The notes under the pieces were generated by a model. It was not told the DNA's origin. It worked only from the letters and a program-made list of their open reading frames with translations, and did no database searches. Positions 36,675 to 48,410 of a stretch of 64,000 nucleotides of DNA are shown here, one piece after another (within the stretch, counting starts at the first letter, position 1; every line of letters starts with the position of its first letter). The position numbers and the translations under genes were made by a program. The stretch covers positions 376,617-440,616 of the forward strand of contig JTDE01000039.1 in the NCBI GenBank assembly GCA_014338405.1, written 5' to 3'. This DNA comes from Paragonimus skrjabini miyazakii. Taxonomy: Eukaryota > Platyhelminthes > Trematoda > Plagiorchiida > Troglotrematidae.

Positions 36675-36774
36675 NNNNNNNNNNNNNNNNNNNNNNNNNN
36701 NNNNNNNNNNNNNNNNNNNNNNNNNNNNNNNNNNNNNNNNNNNNNNNNNNNNNNNNNNNNNNNNNNNNNNNNNN
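36675..36774. other. Assembly gap (100 N)
   Basis: Exactly 100 undetermined bases, the usual placeholder for a gap of unknown size. The flanks show no shared repeat, so distances measured across this point are unreliable. Confidence 0.98.
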
Positions 36775-39700
36775 CGGTGAAAATTACTCTGGGAAGTCAA
36801 AAATAGATCTACGCTTAAAGTCTATTTAGAAAAAAATTCACATTTATGAAGTAGACTGGTACGACTTTGAACACATTTCGAGACACATCAAGGGATCTAT
36901 CAATAGGTGAACAGCATTTCAGTTTATGCAGTTAGACAGATTGTCCACCATACTCTTTAAAAGGAAGAATAGCCTCTGTGAGTTATCATATAAAGCATCA
37001 CGTGCTCAAGTGCTGATCTTTGACGAATGCAAACCTGCGTCTATTACTTTATGTAGAAATGATAATCTGAACCATACATCTGACTGTGAGGATGGCGGTC
37101 AAATATGCACGATTTTCTACACATCACAACTTACGTTTCGGAGATGTATAGTCCTCAAATCGCACTTTTTGTTAATATCATATTCTAAAACAGTCGGCTG
37201 TGTCTTGAAGCTACAGTCATGGTGTCGAATTTATTGTGCAAATAATCAGCAACTAAACAAACTTGGCGATTTTTATTTACATAACGGTCTGCAAACTACT
37301 CCTGTCTATGTTAATGGACTCCGTGTATAGAAATTGCGATGGGTCGATTCGTTCTGATGAATGATCGAACGCAAGCAATACTGGTTTATTTGAATGCATT
37401 CTGACAAATCGCCTGTTGTCACAATTCATCCTCAATTATGGTTTCACAAGTAAACGTTGTGATTTGGACACCATCTAATAAAAGCAATCTGTCAGTTAGC
37501 TTAAGGTAATCAACAAACGCTGAGGGAAAAGCAAAATAAATATATTCTTTCCGCTTGTTGAAGTCACCATAAACTCATTATTTTACGGATATACTGTTAA
37601 GCATGATTTGAGTTACATTGATGAAAGTTGATATTCACTAACGTTTTCACACCACATTGTAAATCTTTCCTAAGTCTAATGATTGTTTTAGATAGGCAAT
37701 ATCAATTATATCTAGGTAGGCATGATAATTCAGTTGTCATATTACAGGTGTTGGTGGGCTTTCATTATATGGGAAATATGCGCGGTCCAAATGGTGAAAC
37801 GTCCATCAAAATGCAACTAAAGTCGATCAACCAGTTAAAAAGCTTTTCAGCTGGGCAGAAATCTCCAATCAGGCCGTTCGAGCTTACGACTTTTTTCTTG
37901 ATAGGTTTTATAATTTGAAGTGGAAATTTCAACCCCAGTTTTGCTAAATGAGGTTTGACAGGATCAATTGGGACACGTTTGTACAGTCGCGTTTTGGTTC
38001 CTCTGAAATGCGTACGCTAATGTTGAAGCCTATCCACAGATTTGGCTTGAATGAAATATAATTCCAATGTAGGGTGCATTCAAAAGGGAGTTTTCTTCAG
38101 ACCGCTGGCGGAAAGATTTACTCACTGCATTTTACACCGCAAATCTATTGATTATCGAACTAATCTAGGTCAAGAAAGTTTACGTGTGAATTTTGAACGA
38201 TGATATTTGCGTTTGTATTAGGCGTTCTGAAAAGACCGCCCTATCATTGTAATAACGTAGGATAACTCAATGGACTCAGACCATTTCCCTTATTGACGGT
38301 CTGCTTTGGAGTGTTGATGCGTCATAATGACTGTTGTTGTTCCTCGACAGAAGATACAAGATGATATGGTTCTAATTCCTGAAGTGGAGTAACGCTTCCC
38401 GACCCGTCAATAGACATCTACGTTTTTTTATTAGGACAGCAGTATTCAGTTACCTTTTGCTAAATTGTTAGGCAGATACCTTTCAAGTCGTTCTCACTCT
38501 ATACACCTGAGCATGCGTCAATCGTGTTCCTATTAAAACTGATCAATCTCCGCTTAGGGGGTTCCGCTTTTTAACAGTATGAATTAGGCATACTTGTTAT
38601 AAGAAAAGTGTGCATTGATAGCTATTCTGTGTGAAGTATTGACTGAGCAGACAAAATAATCGTAAGCTAATTATCAGCTTAACATTTACGAGCAGCGTAC
38701 TATACGCTAAATAACCTCATCTACTCGATAATTACGGATGTCATTCCGTAAGAAAGGTCAGTTATAGTCTGGCTGCCTACTACGGGCAAACCGGTTTGTT
38801 GTATTAACTACAAACTTTAAAACGGGTTAGACCCGGTTAACTCGGTTGGAAAAATCTCAGAGTCAAAAAATGTTTAAATGAAAGCTAATTTAAGTTAAAT
38901 AAACTCGATCGCCTGTCACGTGGTGTCACATGATTCACAAATCTATACAAAGCTCAATAGATGATCTATATAAAAATTTTGTCTGTCTACCAAAATCAAT
39001 AACTTGACGTGGAAAGGCAAGACATCAGTAATTCACTCGTGCCAGTTTTCACCTTTTTTATTGTACAGTATGGGCGAACAAACTAAAGGCAAACTTGATC
39101 TCATGGAAGAAAATAACATTTTTTGATTATCTCAACGATTGTCTAGTCCCGAAAGTGCACTGCAAACAGGGTTCTGCAATAAAAACATTTAAATGAAATA
39201 TGTGTATCGTGTAATTTGTCATGAAATTGTGTTGCTTATAGTAGTTACTGTTCCTCCATCTCGTTTGAGCAGCTACAATAAGAGATCTGGGTTGCATATA
39301 TATTCTGATGAGGAAAAATCTAAAATTAACCTATGGTTAAATATAGGATCTACATTTTGGATTTACATTGCGTACTTCATAAAGATGTCAGTTGTAGATT
39401 TGCAAGTATGTATGTGTGAACGTAAATGTACGTTCTCTAATTAGACCCCTACTGATTAGTCTAGAACTCACTTTTGGTCTGCTTATGCACATATATGTCA
39501 ACAACCCAGCAAGGTACGTCAACATGACATCATCGGCTAGACAATTTGTGATCGCACGTTTGAAAGTCGTTCTGGCTGTTGAAGTCCCAACCTATCAGAC
39601 CAGCAGATCTACTAAAGATGGGCTTTTATATGTTGAAAAACAACGTGATTTTGACAACAACACGTTGCTTGTTACATTCATTTCCGTGTATCATCTGTGT

Positions 39701-42700
39701 AGTACGTCTCTCACGAAGGCCTTGCTGCTATATGACCACGTGATTAAGCAACCGATGGCTAAAAGCTTGCGTTTTGGAAAAAGTCCAATTACGAAATTTC
39801 TCTGGACACCCTGGGTTTGAATATTCGGCGTTTACGCAAACAAAAATTCATCTAAGAAAATATTTAGGAAAAACTCTTGGGTGAGGTTTGCAAATAATTA
39901 TTTTGTATAAGTGGGATTAACAAAATTGATGTTGTATAAGGCGATATCAATTTCGCGTGCACCAGCATGGCCATGTACAAATTTGAAACGGGACTTCACT
40001 GTAAATGTGACTAAACATTTGGAAACATCAAAATGAATGGGATGATTTTAATCGCACAATCTCCTGAAAACAAATCCCCTTCTTGCTTTGAGATTTGGAA
40101 ATTTGATAGATGGTTGGTACTTTGGGAAGAAATACCGTCATTGTTAGATAAGAATCTACGGCGAAGTTTAAAATCTTCGGTTGAAAGTCCAGAGCAAGTT
40201 GCCACAGAACCAAAGAGTAGTAGGTGAGCACTGACAAAATGAAATAAATGTTTATATATAGAGTTGAAAACGGTTTTAGTAGTCAATGTAAAACGCGAAT
40301 CCCTTCATTTTAGTCAAAACATTGTTCAAATGAAGAGACCACGTCAAATTGTGACACGCTGTAACACATGAGCATTTGAAATATTTTAACCTCAAAAGAA
40401 ATTTGGCTTTAATTTGTATGTTAAAACATTTGTCCAAAAGATATTTTTAGAACGTTTTTCAAAGGGTGGAAAATGAAACGTCAATACTCGTGATAAAAAT
40501 GAAAATTACGAATTGAAGGAAAGTGCCAGTTCGGTAAATTTGTGCTAGAGGATTAGGGAAAGAAACAAAGGTGTGTTTGATTTCAAGCGTCACCCGCGTT
40601 CTTTGTGGTAGAGGATTCCTTCGGAGCCTTCCTGAAAATTATATAAAAAGCAAATCATTGAGACCTGAATTAGTAACTTAAATGTGTACACTAAAAAATC
40701 CTAAAAATTACATCATATGTCATTGGAAAAAAAAGTGGGATGCAATAATCTCTTCAAGAATGGGACAGAATCCATGTGTTATTGCTCCTAAAACTATTGT
40801 TAGCAACAAATAAAGGGTAACAGAATGTCTTATGTTTGCTTTTAAAGAAAATAACATTAACTGGACAAGGCGGGGCTATGCATGAACGACTAATTCACGC
40901 TGACGGTATATAAAATAAGCAGGTCACTGTAGCTTTCCTACAACATTGGACATCTGAAGAGACAGTTTCTAAAACCATTTGGCTTTTTGTTCAATATAAA
41001 TGCAAACTAACATGGGTGATTAGCTAACGAGGTTGTAATTTTGATCGCAGCTTGCTAACGTCTTAATTCATCACTTGTCGACATCAGATATGGACAAGAT
41101 TTCACGCTCTGTGATTCCGTGTTAGATTCTAGTTCACATACGCGCATGTTGTGACGTTCACTGTTTTGCGGTGGACTGTCAGTTTCTTTGAAGTTACATC
41201 AAAGAAAATGTGTTCTTCGTAGGCTATCAAATGGATTCAGGCAGACTTACTTATTTCTTCAGAGAGCAATTTAAACATTTTTCTCAAGTGAAAACTAGAA
41301 TTTGTGTGCTTTCAGTTGCAGCTGAAGGCAATGAGCTGACCCTTAGATAAAGATTTCAGGAACCATTGTACTACAACAGATATTGTAACGCGCGTTTGAA
41401 ACTAGCTAGCGGGCACGAATTGAATTTGAAGTGGTAATTACTACGTGGTTGATTTTTTTCACCTATCAGACCGCTACGTCAAAGCTGTGCACGAAGATCT
41501 TGAGTCAACCGAGAGCCAGACGAACAAGGAGGATAGCTGGATTTAAACGTAACCCTGCCTTATCTTCGTACCATTATCCTTTATGGTTATGCTAATGCCG
41601 CTGCCTGTTACGCACTACATCTTTGAACATAATCTTTGTCTGCTCTTCTGGTTGTACGTTACAATACCACACAATCCAGCAGCCGTAGACTTGAAAGTAA
41701 AATAGGAGCGGATAAAAGCAAGCACCAGTGGTAGAAGTGACTGAAGCTTTTAGCAGTTCATGACAGAGAAACCAGTTTGTGTCACTTCCAAATTCGGCTT
41801 TACTTCCAGCTCCCACAAATCCGATTCAAATCACAATCACTGTTCTACCCGTGACATCAAATTATGTGTTTAACACTCAATTTTTGTTTGAATATAACCG
41901 GAGAGCCTGGAATAGAGCGTACTGTGCAAAGCTGCGCTCAAATCCCACGTTACTTGCGCAAGAATGTTTGATCCGGTGACGTCAAAAATGAAATCAAGCA
42001 TGGCTATTTTGTCATTAATTTTTGAATTCTTTTGAATATATTTGGGTTTATTTTGGATCGGATCGTTAACGAGGAGAAAAATGTTGCACGCCCACTCAAA
42101 CTGGAGCGTGCAGGCATCGATGAGAAAAATGGAGACCGATGTAAATGCCAAGGGATTGTTCACCACATGTTAACCCGTTATTTTCAGTGTTTGCCCTATT
42201 CAATGCAACATCTGATAGTCAAACTCCCTTGTACTTCTGGACTTATACACCTTTACTGTAGGAAACAGTTATTGGTCAAGCATTATGAAAAATTTCCAAA
42301 GTGCAGCTACAAGCACAAACATTCTAATGCTATTTATTACAGCACTGTGAGATGATTATTTGTAGTAAGAAGTCAAATTAAATTGATCTACCTACGTCTT
42401 CGCACTGGGGGAAAGTGTATCCAGCTATTTCCTATATGTAGTGGTTAACGTTGAGCTTGTTTAGACAAATCATCCTACGTATACTTTAATCAGGTATGCG
42501 CCAAATATTTCATCCCTTGCAATTTTCTCGCCAAGCTTCGTAAAAATACCTTGGGTTTACCGTTGTCAGATAATACCACCAAGTGGTCGCTAGCTTTTGT
42601 TTCGAGACTTGAGACTTTCACGATTAACTCTTAGTTTCTGGTCAACGAACGCTAGTGAGCTGCTTCAAAAAGGTAACCAATTACATGCTTCTGTGTTTCA

Positions 42701-45700
42701 GTTTTTCCTATTTACACCGAAAATGGGATGTGTGACAGATACCACAGGTGAAGAAGTTCCGTCCAGTTTTCGTAACACGGTTGAGCCCGCGTTGTTTGTC
42801 TTCGATCAGTTTGGTAGGACAAATCGAACAGGACGTACCAAACCTAATTTATGTGCTTGTAAATTTGGGTGCACGAGTATATATATATAAGTCAGAGTTC
42901 CTTATAGTAGCCTACATAATCACTGGGTTTAATGCAGAAGACAATAGTAATCCAAAACCGAAATGTAATACGCTTTACCGTACACCCATAACTATATACA
43001 TATCTCGTACAATGCAAAAAAATGCCACATGGACGGTATTTCAAAAGATCAGTTATCGTCCATTCCGCCTGCTGGAATGTGTGTCAACGCAGGGTCAGGT
43101 GTTTAAACTAACATGTTAGCTAGTGTCGACGTAGAAACCCTTATGGATATTCGTGTGACGTTCAAAAGGAAGAATTGTTTACTGACTAGTCGACCTGTCT
43201 ACAGTTTTTCCGTTAATGTTTATCAAAGAATTTTCGTTCTGGTTTTGAACAGTTTTTCTTTCAGGCTGTCCTCAAATTCGCCGTCATCATTTCGGTCCGT
43301 TTGTCCTCGTTTTGTAAAAAATTGTTCACTTCATTGATTAAACTTCTTCAGGTTTAACGTCACGCCGATTATTTTGGTGCCCGTTAATACTTTCTATTCT
43401 TCTCCCTACCTTTGTTCCCCCACTATGTGAACTATCTTATGTGCGTGAATGTGATATGGGGACAACTGTCCATACATTCTCTAGTCGATCATCTTTACTA
43501 AGTAGGGTGTAAGTAACTTAAACTACAAAAGATAAGGTGCAGGTGGCTTCTGGTAACATAATCACACTAGCGACTGATCCCTGTCATTGCAACAGACCGG
43601 TATAAAAATGATTGCTACCAATCACTTATATGCATGCACATGTCTGTTCATGAACGTGAAGTGAGTGGGGCAATTCATGCGTTGGTCTGACTTAGGCAGC
43701 TCACAGTCTGACCGGAGTCGTATTTACACAAAAATGCGTCATTTCGATGAATGTACGCAATCTGCCGGATACAAAGGCTTTGTATAAAGCAACTGAAGCG
43801 TAAACATTTACGATTATACACCACTGTAAAATCACTGTCCGTTGCAAATCTGGCACGTCACCAACATCATATGCTTATCAGTGGAGACAAATAGAAACAC
43901 AGTCAAAGACTTTTGTCTTATAAAAACTAAAAAACTACTATGTAAGAGACTGCAATAATCAAAGCTAAGCAATGTTGTGAGATCAACGTCAGCAGAAAAG
44001 TACATTATGGCGCCGCAGTTTTGCTGAATAACTGCGAAGAAAACGAGAGAGGAAAGGTTGTTATTAATTAGCAGATTGGTTTTTTTTGGGTTGATGACCA
44101 CTGACAGGTTTATTAAACTAAACTTACCAAACGGTACGCAAGCGCTTCCGAGCATCCTTGCGTTTGGTTGTGGTAAAGTTCTGACGGGTATTAATAGGTA
44201 TACGTGCCAGCTACTTTCTGTTTATCATACCAATAAGGTAATACCCTTCTTATCCTCCCATTTGAATAAAAAGGCATTGATTTGAAACATTACGAATCAT
44301 AGACACGTTACTTGATAGAAGAAAGTTAGAAGTACGGGTAATGGATGTTATCAAACCAGCTGCTGTTTCGTTTGTATACAGACACAATTAGAGCATAACA
44401 GGAAACAAGAGGTCTTTTCATCCGAGCTGCAAACTGTAGCATGAGAGAGGGGACTAAAATACCATGATGACGGGTACAGCCATTGATGAAATGCATGCGA
44501 GAACGGGAAGTACTTCTGTCAATCATTTCTGGGAGCTTTTGACACACAATTGTGATAAAAATGGCAGGCTGTTGCTTCTCATGCGAGCGTTCCGACGAGC
44601 TTCAGGTGGACCAAGGAGATCGGTCCGCTTACTTTTGTTATAGCTTGATGGTCAAAGTTTCAGATTCAAACAACTCGTCTTAAGCAGCATTGCTGGGGAC
44701 TTGAGGTGCACGGGATATGGCCACACATGCCCTTGCCTTGTGATACCCATGCAGACGAACGGCTAATAGGTTAGCATAAATCCTCCATGGTGTGGTTTGG
44801 ATATTTGTGCGTAGCACCCCTATTTGCTAAAGATTGTGTGCCTGATGTTCGTTGCCATCTGACTGAGATTTTGTCATGTAAGGGGAAAACGTAGTGCGGT
44901 TCATGCTTGGTTTGCACAATTGATATCCGGCCAACATCGAATACAGTATGTGAACGGTTGAGTGAATGAATAAGCTTCTGGTGAGAAATCAGCACACTCT
45001 GGTTGTCGAAATGTGCTGTGAGTAAAATTTAACTTTGTTTTAGAGGTGCCACCCCACAAATGTCTCAGGATATTGAGCTGTAACAATAGTTTCACATGCA
45101 ACATTTTCAGTTATGTACACGAATTCAACCAGGGACTGAATCCTGACAATCTATGTGCAAATATTTCGTGAGATATAAGGCTTTGTGGCCTTGTACTGAT
45201 TGAGGAAATCGCAGAAGAATCTATGCGCACTAATTCTGCAGGCTTTACTGTATACTTCTTCATTCTGATTGGCACATTTACTGTTGCAAGCAGAAAAAAC
45301 TAAAAATGGGAATTCATGAAGGCAGTGCGACTCGCGCAGTTAACCGAGCTAACTGATTGAGAGAAACTACTTTGTTGAGGAGTGCAGCGTCATTTATTCA
45401 TTCTACTGATTGCAACAATCGTCATTCGGCAGCTCAAGAAGAGAATGTACGAAAATCCGATTCGCTGATTTTAAATTACCTATTACTTCCTACAATGGCA
45501 CAGCACTTTAAAAACCTGTACAGGTGATTTTCAACATGTCAACCAGATTTCGTGTTATTTCACCGCATTTCTAATGATCTCTGAAAAAACATGTGTGGAA
45601 GACCATATTTTCTGATTTTTCACATATCAACTGTTATCAAAGCAACCAATAGTTATCATCCCCTAAGTAGAAAAGCATACGTGCCTCTTATTCAAAATAC

Positions 45701-47074
45701 AACCGGAAACTACTCAAGGCAGTTAGTATCGTGTTTCTAAGTTCTAGAAAAAATGCTAACAAAATGCAAATGTAAAAATTAGTCTTCCTTTTGGGTATGG
45801 AAACCACAAGTTCAACTTCTGTTATACACTGAAACAGTAGGACTCTTGCATGTGATTCCAGAACAACTCGTATGTGATCGGTATTCTTATTAACTAACAA
45901 TGTTTTATTCGCGACTCAAAAAGCTCGCCAAAACAGTTGGTCGTATCTAACAAAATCTTGGTTGATCTCCAGTATATTGCAAGCAAACAAAATCTATTGT
46001 ACTTAGTCTAACTAATGCTTTTGATGCAATCGCAAAGCCTATACTTCAAAAGACCTCAGTTGAATTACCTTTGTTAGTTTCCATGCTCTCGTTTCTTGAA
46101 GGCTGTTTTGCTGAAGGTGTTTTGTTGTTGTCGTGTAACTTAACAGAAATCAACCGCGATCCCAAAAAATGTTGAAATACGTTTTTCTAAACTGTTGCCG
46201 CTGGTAGCCATTAACGAGACAATAAACAGATGTCTCGACCCTGTTTGGTCCAAACATCTGAAAATCAAGCTCACGGCTTGTCATTAAGTTTCAATATTGT
46301 AGCTTATTAAAGAATAACATTCCGTATCCATTAGGCCGTAAAATTGCAGTCACCAGTATTGCAGTAAACTGCAGAATATGCACGAAATTATTGATCACTA
46401 AAGCGGTAGAAAAACCTTACTAAAAATTGTCTACAACAAATACCTAAAGGTGCAGGTAATCCTAATGAACATTGTTGGAGCAGGATACGGAGACACTGCG
46501 GGGTGTCTGATAAATATATACCTAATCTTGTGGTGGATGAAAGTGTTAGCAACACGTGACAGTACTATCACACTTATCATTCTATCAAATGCGTTACGAT
46601 TATTGGGTATGCGTTGTCATCAATCAAAATGACTACTACACTGGGGCAATCAATAGATGAGTAATGGTCTGTGATCCTCTTGGAAACCATGCCTATTTAC
46701 TTTGTATGCCAATAGCACATGGGTCCTGTTTTTGCTTCTTAGTTGTAAATCTAGAAAGATGAATTTTAAGCCATGCTTAGGGTTCACTTAACAGGATTCG
46801 CCTATCCATCGTGTACAACGTATTCTATGGCACATTAATCTATCCGTGACTTCAAAAAAAATTAGCGGTCTGTCAAGGAATGATAAAACAAATTTTCTGC
46901 CCACAAATGTGATAAAGCTAACGTGGAAGTATTAGACCTTACCAAACTGTTATTAATCACGAAAGGTGATACAGAGTAAAACACGTGCACCAACTCCAGC
47001 TTTTAGACAGGGACAGTAGATCAACGGGACAAGCTAAGTCGTATTAACGATTCAGTCAAAATTGAGTCTTCATG
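36775..47074. other. Gene-poor interval with one candidate first exon at 40.0 kb
   Basis: Two + strand frames of 134 codons (36926-37330 and 39416-39820) and one of 123 codons (42748-43119) carry no recognisable motif and are at the length expected by chance. A - strand donor TTTG|GTAAGT at 44128 ends a stretch open in all three frames back to about 44195, with a moderate acceptor. No repeat family seen elsewhere in the window appears here. The segment contributes nothing that I can name. Confidence 0.4.
40033..40223 (+). CDS. Candidate initial coding exon of an unidentified gene
   Basis: An ATG in good context (A at -3) opens 63 codons followed by AG|GTGAGC, a good donor. The predicted start is MNGMILIAQSPENKSPSCFE and the remainder is hydrophilic with W-rich and serine/glutamate-rich parts, as in a soluble protein. 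The opposite strand is also open in two frames over the same region, which weakens the case. No upstream promoter was recognised and no downstream exon could be linked. Confidence 0.22.
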
Positions 47075-47076
47075 TA
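47075..47076. repeat. Left TA target-site duplication of mariner
   Basis: TA directly precedes the left terminal inverted repeat and is matched by TA at 48409-48410. Tc1/mariner elements insert at TA and duplicate it. Confidence 0.9.
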
Positions 47077-47101
47077 CGAGGGGGAGTCAAAAAGTAATGC
47101 C
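47077..47101 (+). repeat. Mariner left terminal inverted repeat
   Basis: Begins CGAGGGGGAGTCAAAAAGTA. It differs from the right repeat only at the fifth base (G here, A in the right one read inward). The end is the transposase binding and cleavage site in mariner elements. Confidence 0.95.
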
Positions 47102-47237
47102 AATGTTTTTAATTCTGGTGAAGTTTTTCATAAAATTACCTGAATTTTTTCCCAGTTATAAATGATTATATCATTTACGTTATGTAGTAGTTTTTTTCTT
47201 ACTTTTCATGTTTTTAGACTCACAAGGAAAATTCAGA

Positions 47238-48299
47238 ATGGCTGCCCCCGTAGAGTTGCGTCAAAAACAAAGAGCAGTGATTGAATTCCTTGTTGCTGAG
47301 GGGGAAACCCCCATGTACATTCACAGACGATTAACAAATGTGTTTGAGGACAATACTGTTGATGATAGCAATGTATGCAGGTGGGTACGTCGTTTGAAGG
47401 ATGAAATGGTGGGAACTACGAGCGTAGCCGATAAACCCCGTTCTGACCGTCCATCCGCGTCTGTCAATCCTGCCACTAAAGCAAAAGCAGATGCTCTGAT
47501 CAGAGAAGACGGGTGTATAACTTGATGATTTGGCAAAAAACCTTGGAGTGAGCCATGGAAGTGCTTACAACATAGTCCAGTCACTTGGCTTTTCAAAAGT
47601 GTGTGCCCGCTGGGTACCGAGAGAGCTACCTAACGCAAGACTGACAAGGTCACTGCCTGCACTGTACTTCTTGAGCAAAGTCAAAGAGACAACGCCTTCT
47701 TTCAAAGGCTAGTAACAGGTGATTAAACATGAGTTCATAATTACGAACCGGAATCAAAGAAGCAGTCAGTGGAATGGCGCCACTCGTCATCACCGCAACC
47801 AAAAACGTTCAAGACGCTAAAGTCAGCTGGAAAAATCATGGCGACTGTCTGTTGAGATGCTCAAGGTGTCATTCTGCTTGATTTCTTGCCTAGAGGAGAA
47901 ACAATAAAATCTGACGCCTACATCGAGACCCTGACGAGGCTCAGAGTAATAATTCAACGAGTGAGACCCGATTTGCCGATCGGCAAAGTCCTCCTTCTGC
48001 AAGACAATGCTCGACCACACAGAAACATCAAGACAAGGGAGACAATCGCCTCATTCGGGTGGACAACTTTACGACATCCTCCATACTCACCAGATTTAAC
48101 GCCTTCAGATTATCACCTCTTCGGCCCCTTGAAAGAGGGTTTGAGAGGCAAACATTATTCCAGTGATGGGGAAGTGAAAATCCCAGTGAATAAGTGGCTC
48201 AAAGAACAGACAGCAAAATTTTACGAGGCAGTGATACATGCTCTCATTCAAAGGTGGCACGTTACTATTGAGCGTAACGGTGACTATGTTGAGAAGTAG
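47238..48299 (+). pseudogene. Mariner transposase, interrupted by stops and frameshifts
   Basis: The frame opens MAAPVELRQKQRAVIEFL, the usual mariner N-terminus with the paired helix-turn-helix DNA-binding region (through about 47525). An ATG ten codons upstream at 47208 is also in frame, but the later one fits the family. Near 47511-47521 a one-base gain or two-base loss shifts the frame, and a second shift near 47650-47675 returns it. The catalytic aspartates lie in TGD (47721), QDNARPH (48003) and PSDYHLF (48108); the last two are separated by 34 residues. Stops fall at TAA 47724, TGA 47730 and TGA 47853. The C-terminus is otherwise continuous to TAG at 48297. In life it cuts and pastes the element at TA sites. 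Confidence 0.93.
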
Positions 48300-48375
48300 A
48301 GATGTGACCCACAGAGGACCAGCTTTATTTTAATGTATAATACATGTTCCTGTGTTGGTAATTATACCTGTGTGA

Positions 48376-48381
48376 AATAAA
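48376..48381 (+). promoter_or_regulatory. Polyadenylation signal in mariner 3' region
   Basis: AATAAA lies 77 bp after the transposase stop codon and just before the right terminal repeat, a sensible position for ending the transposase transcript. Assignment is by position and motif only. Confidence 0.4.
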
Positions 48382-48383
48382 AT

Positions 48384-48408
48384 GGCATTACTTTTTGACT
48401 CCCTCTCG
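48384..48408 (-). repeat. Mariner right terminal inverted repeat
   Basis: Reads GGCATTACTTTTTGACTCCC and ends TCTCG on the + strand, the reverse complement of the left repeat with one mismatch. It is followed by TA at 48409-48410. Confidence 0.95.
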
Positions 48409-48410
48409 TA

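Larger units (their letters stand above)
47077..48408 (+). mobile_element. Mariner-family DNA transposon, complete but inactivated (1332 bp)
   Basis: The element is bounded by 25-bp terminal inverted repeats that match at 24 of 25 positions (47077-47101 and 48384-48408) and is flanked by TA on both sides. It holds one transposase gene on the + strand with a DD34D catalytic core, which places it in mariner rather than Tc1. Length and TIR size are normal for the family. The transposase has three stops and at least two frameshifts, so the copy is dead, yet its ends look intact and could be moved by a transposase supplied elsewhere. Both ends are complete, so the element was not truncated on insertion. 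Confidence 0.95.

Noticed and set aside
36926..37330. 134-codon + strand open frame
   Set aside because: No recognisable motif, begins at an ATG but has no promoter or splice context, and is at the chance length limit.
39416..39820. 134-codon + strand open frame
   Set aside because: No known domain and at the chance length limit; no supporting splice or promoter signals.
44128..44195. - strand exon candidate ending TTTG|GTAAGT
   Set aside because: All three frames are open and the acceptor is weak, so no protein reading can be chosen.
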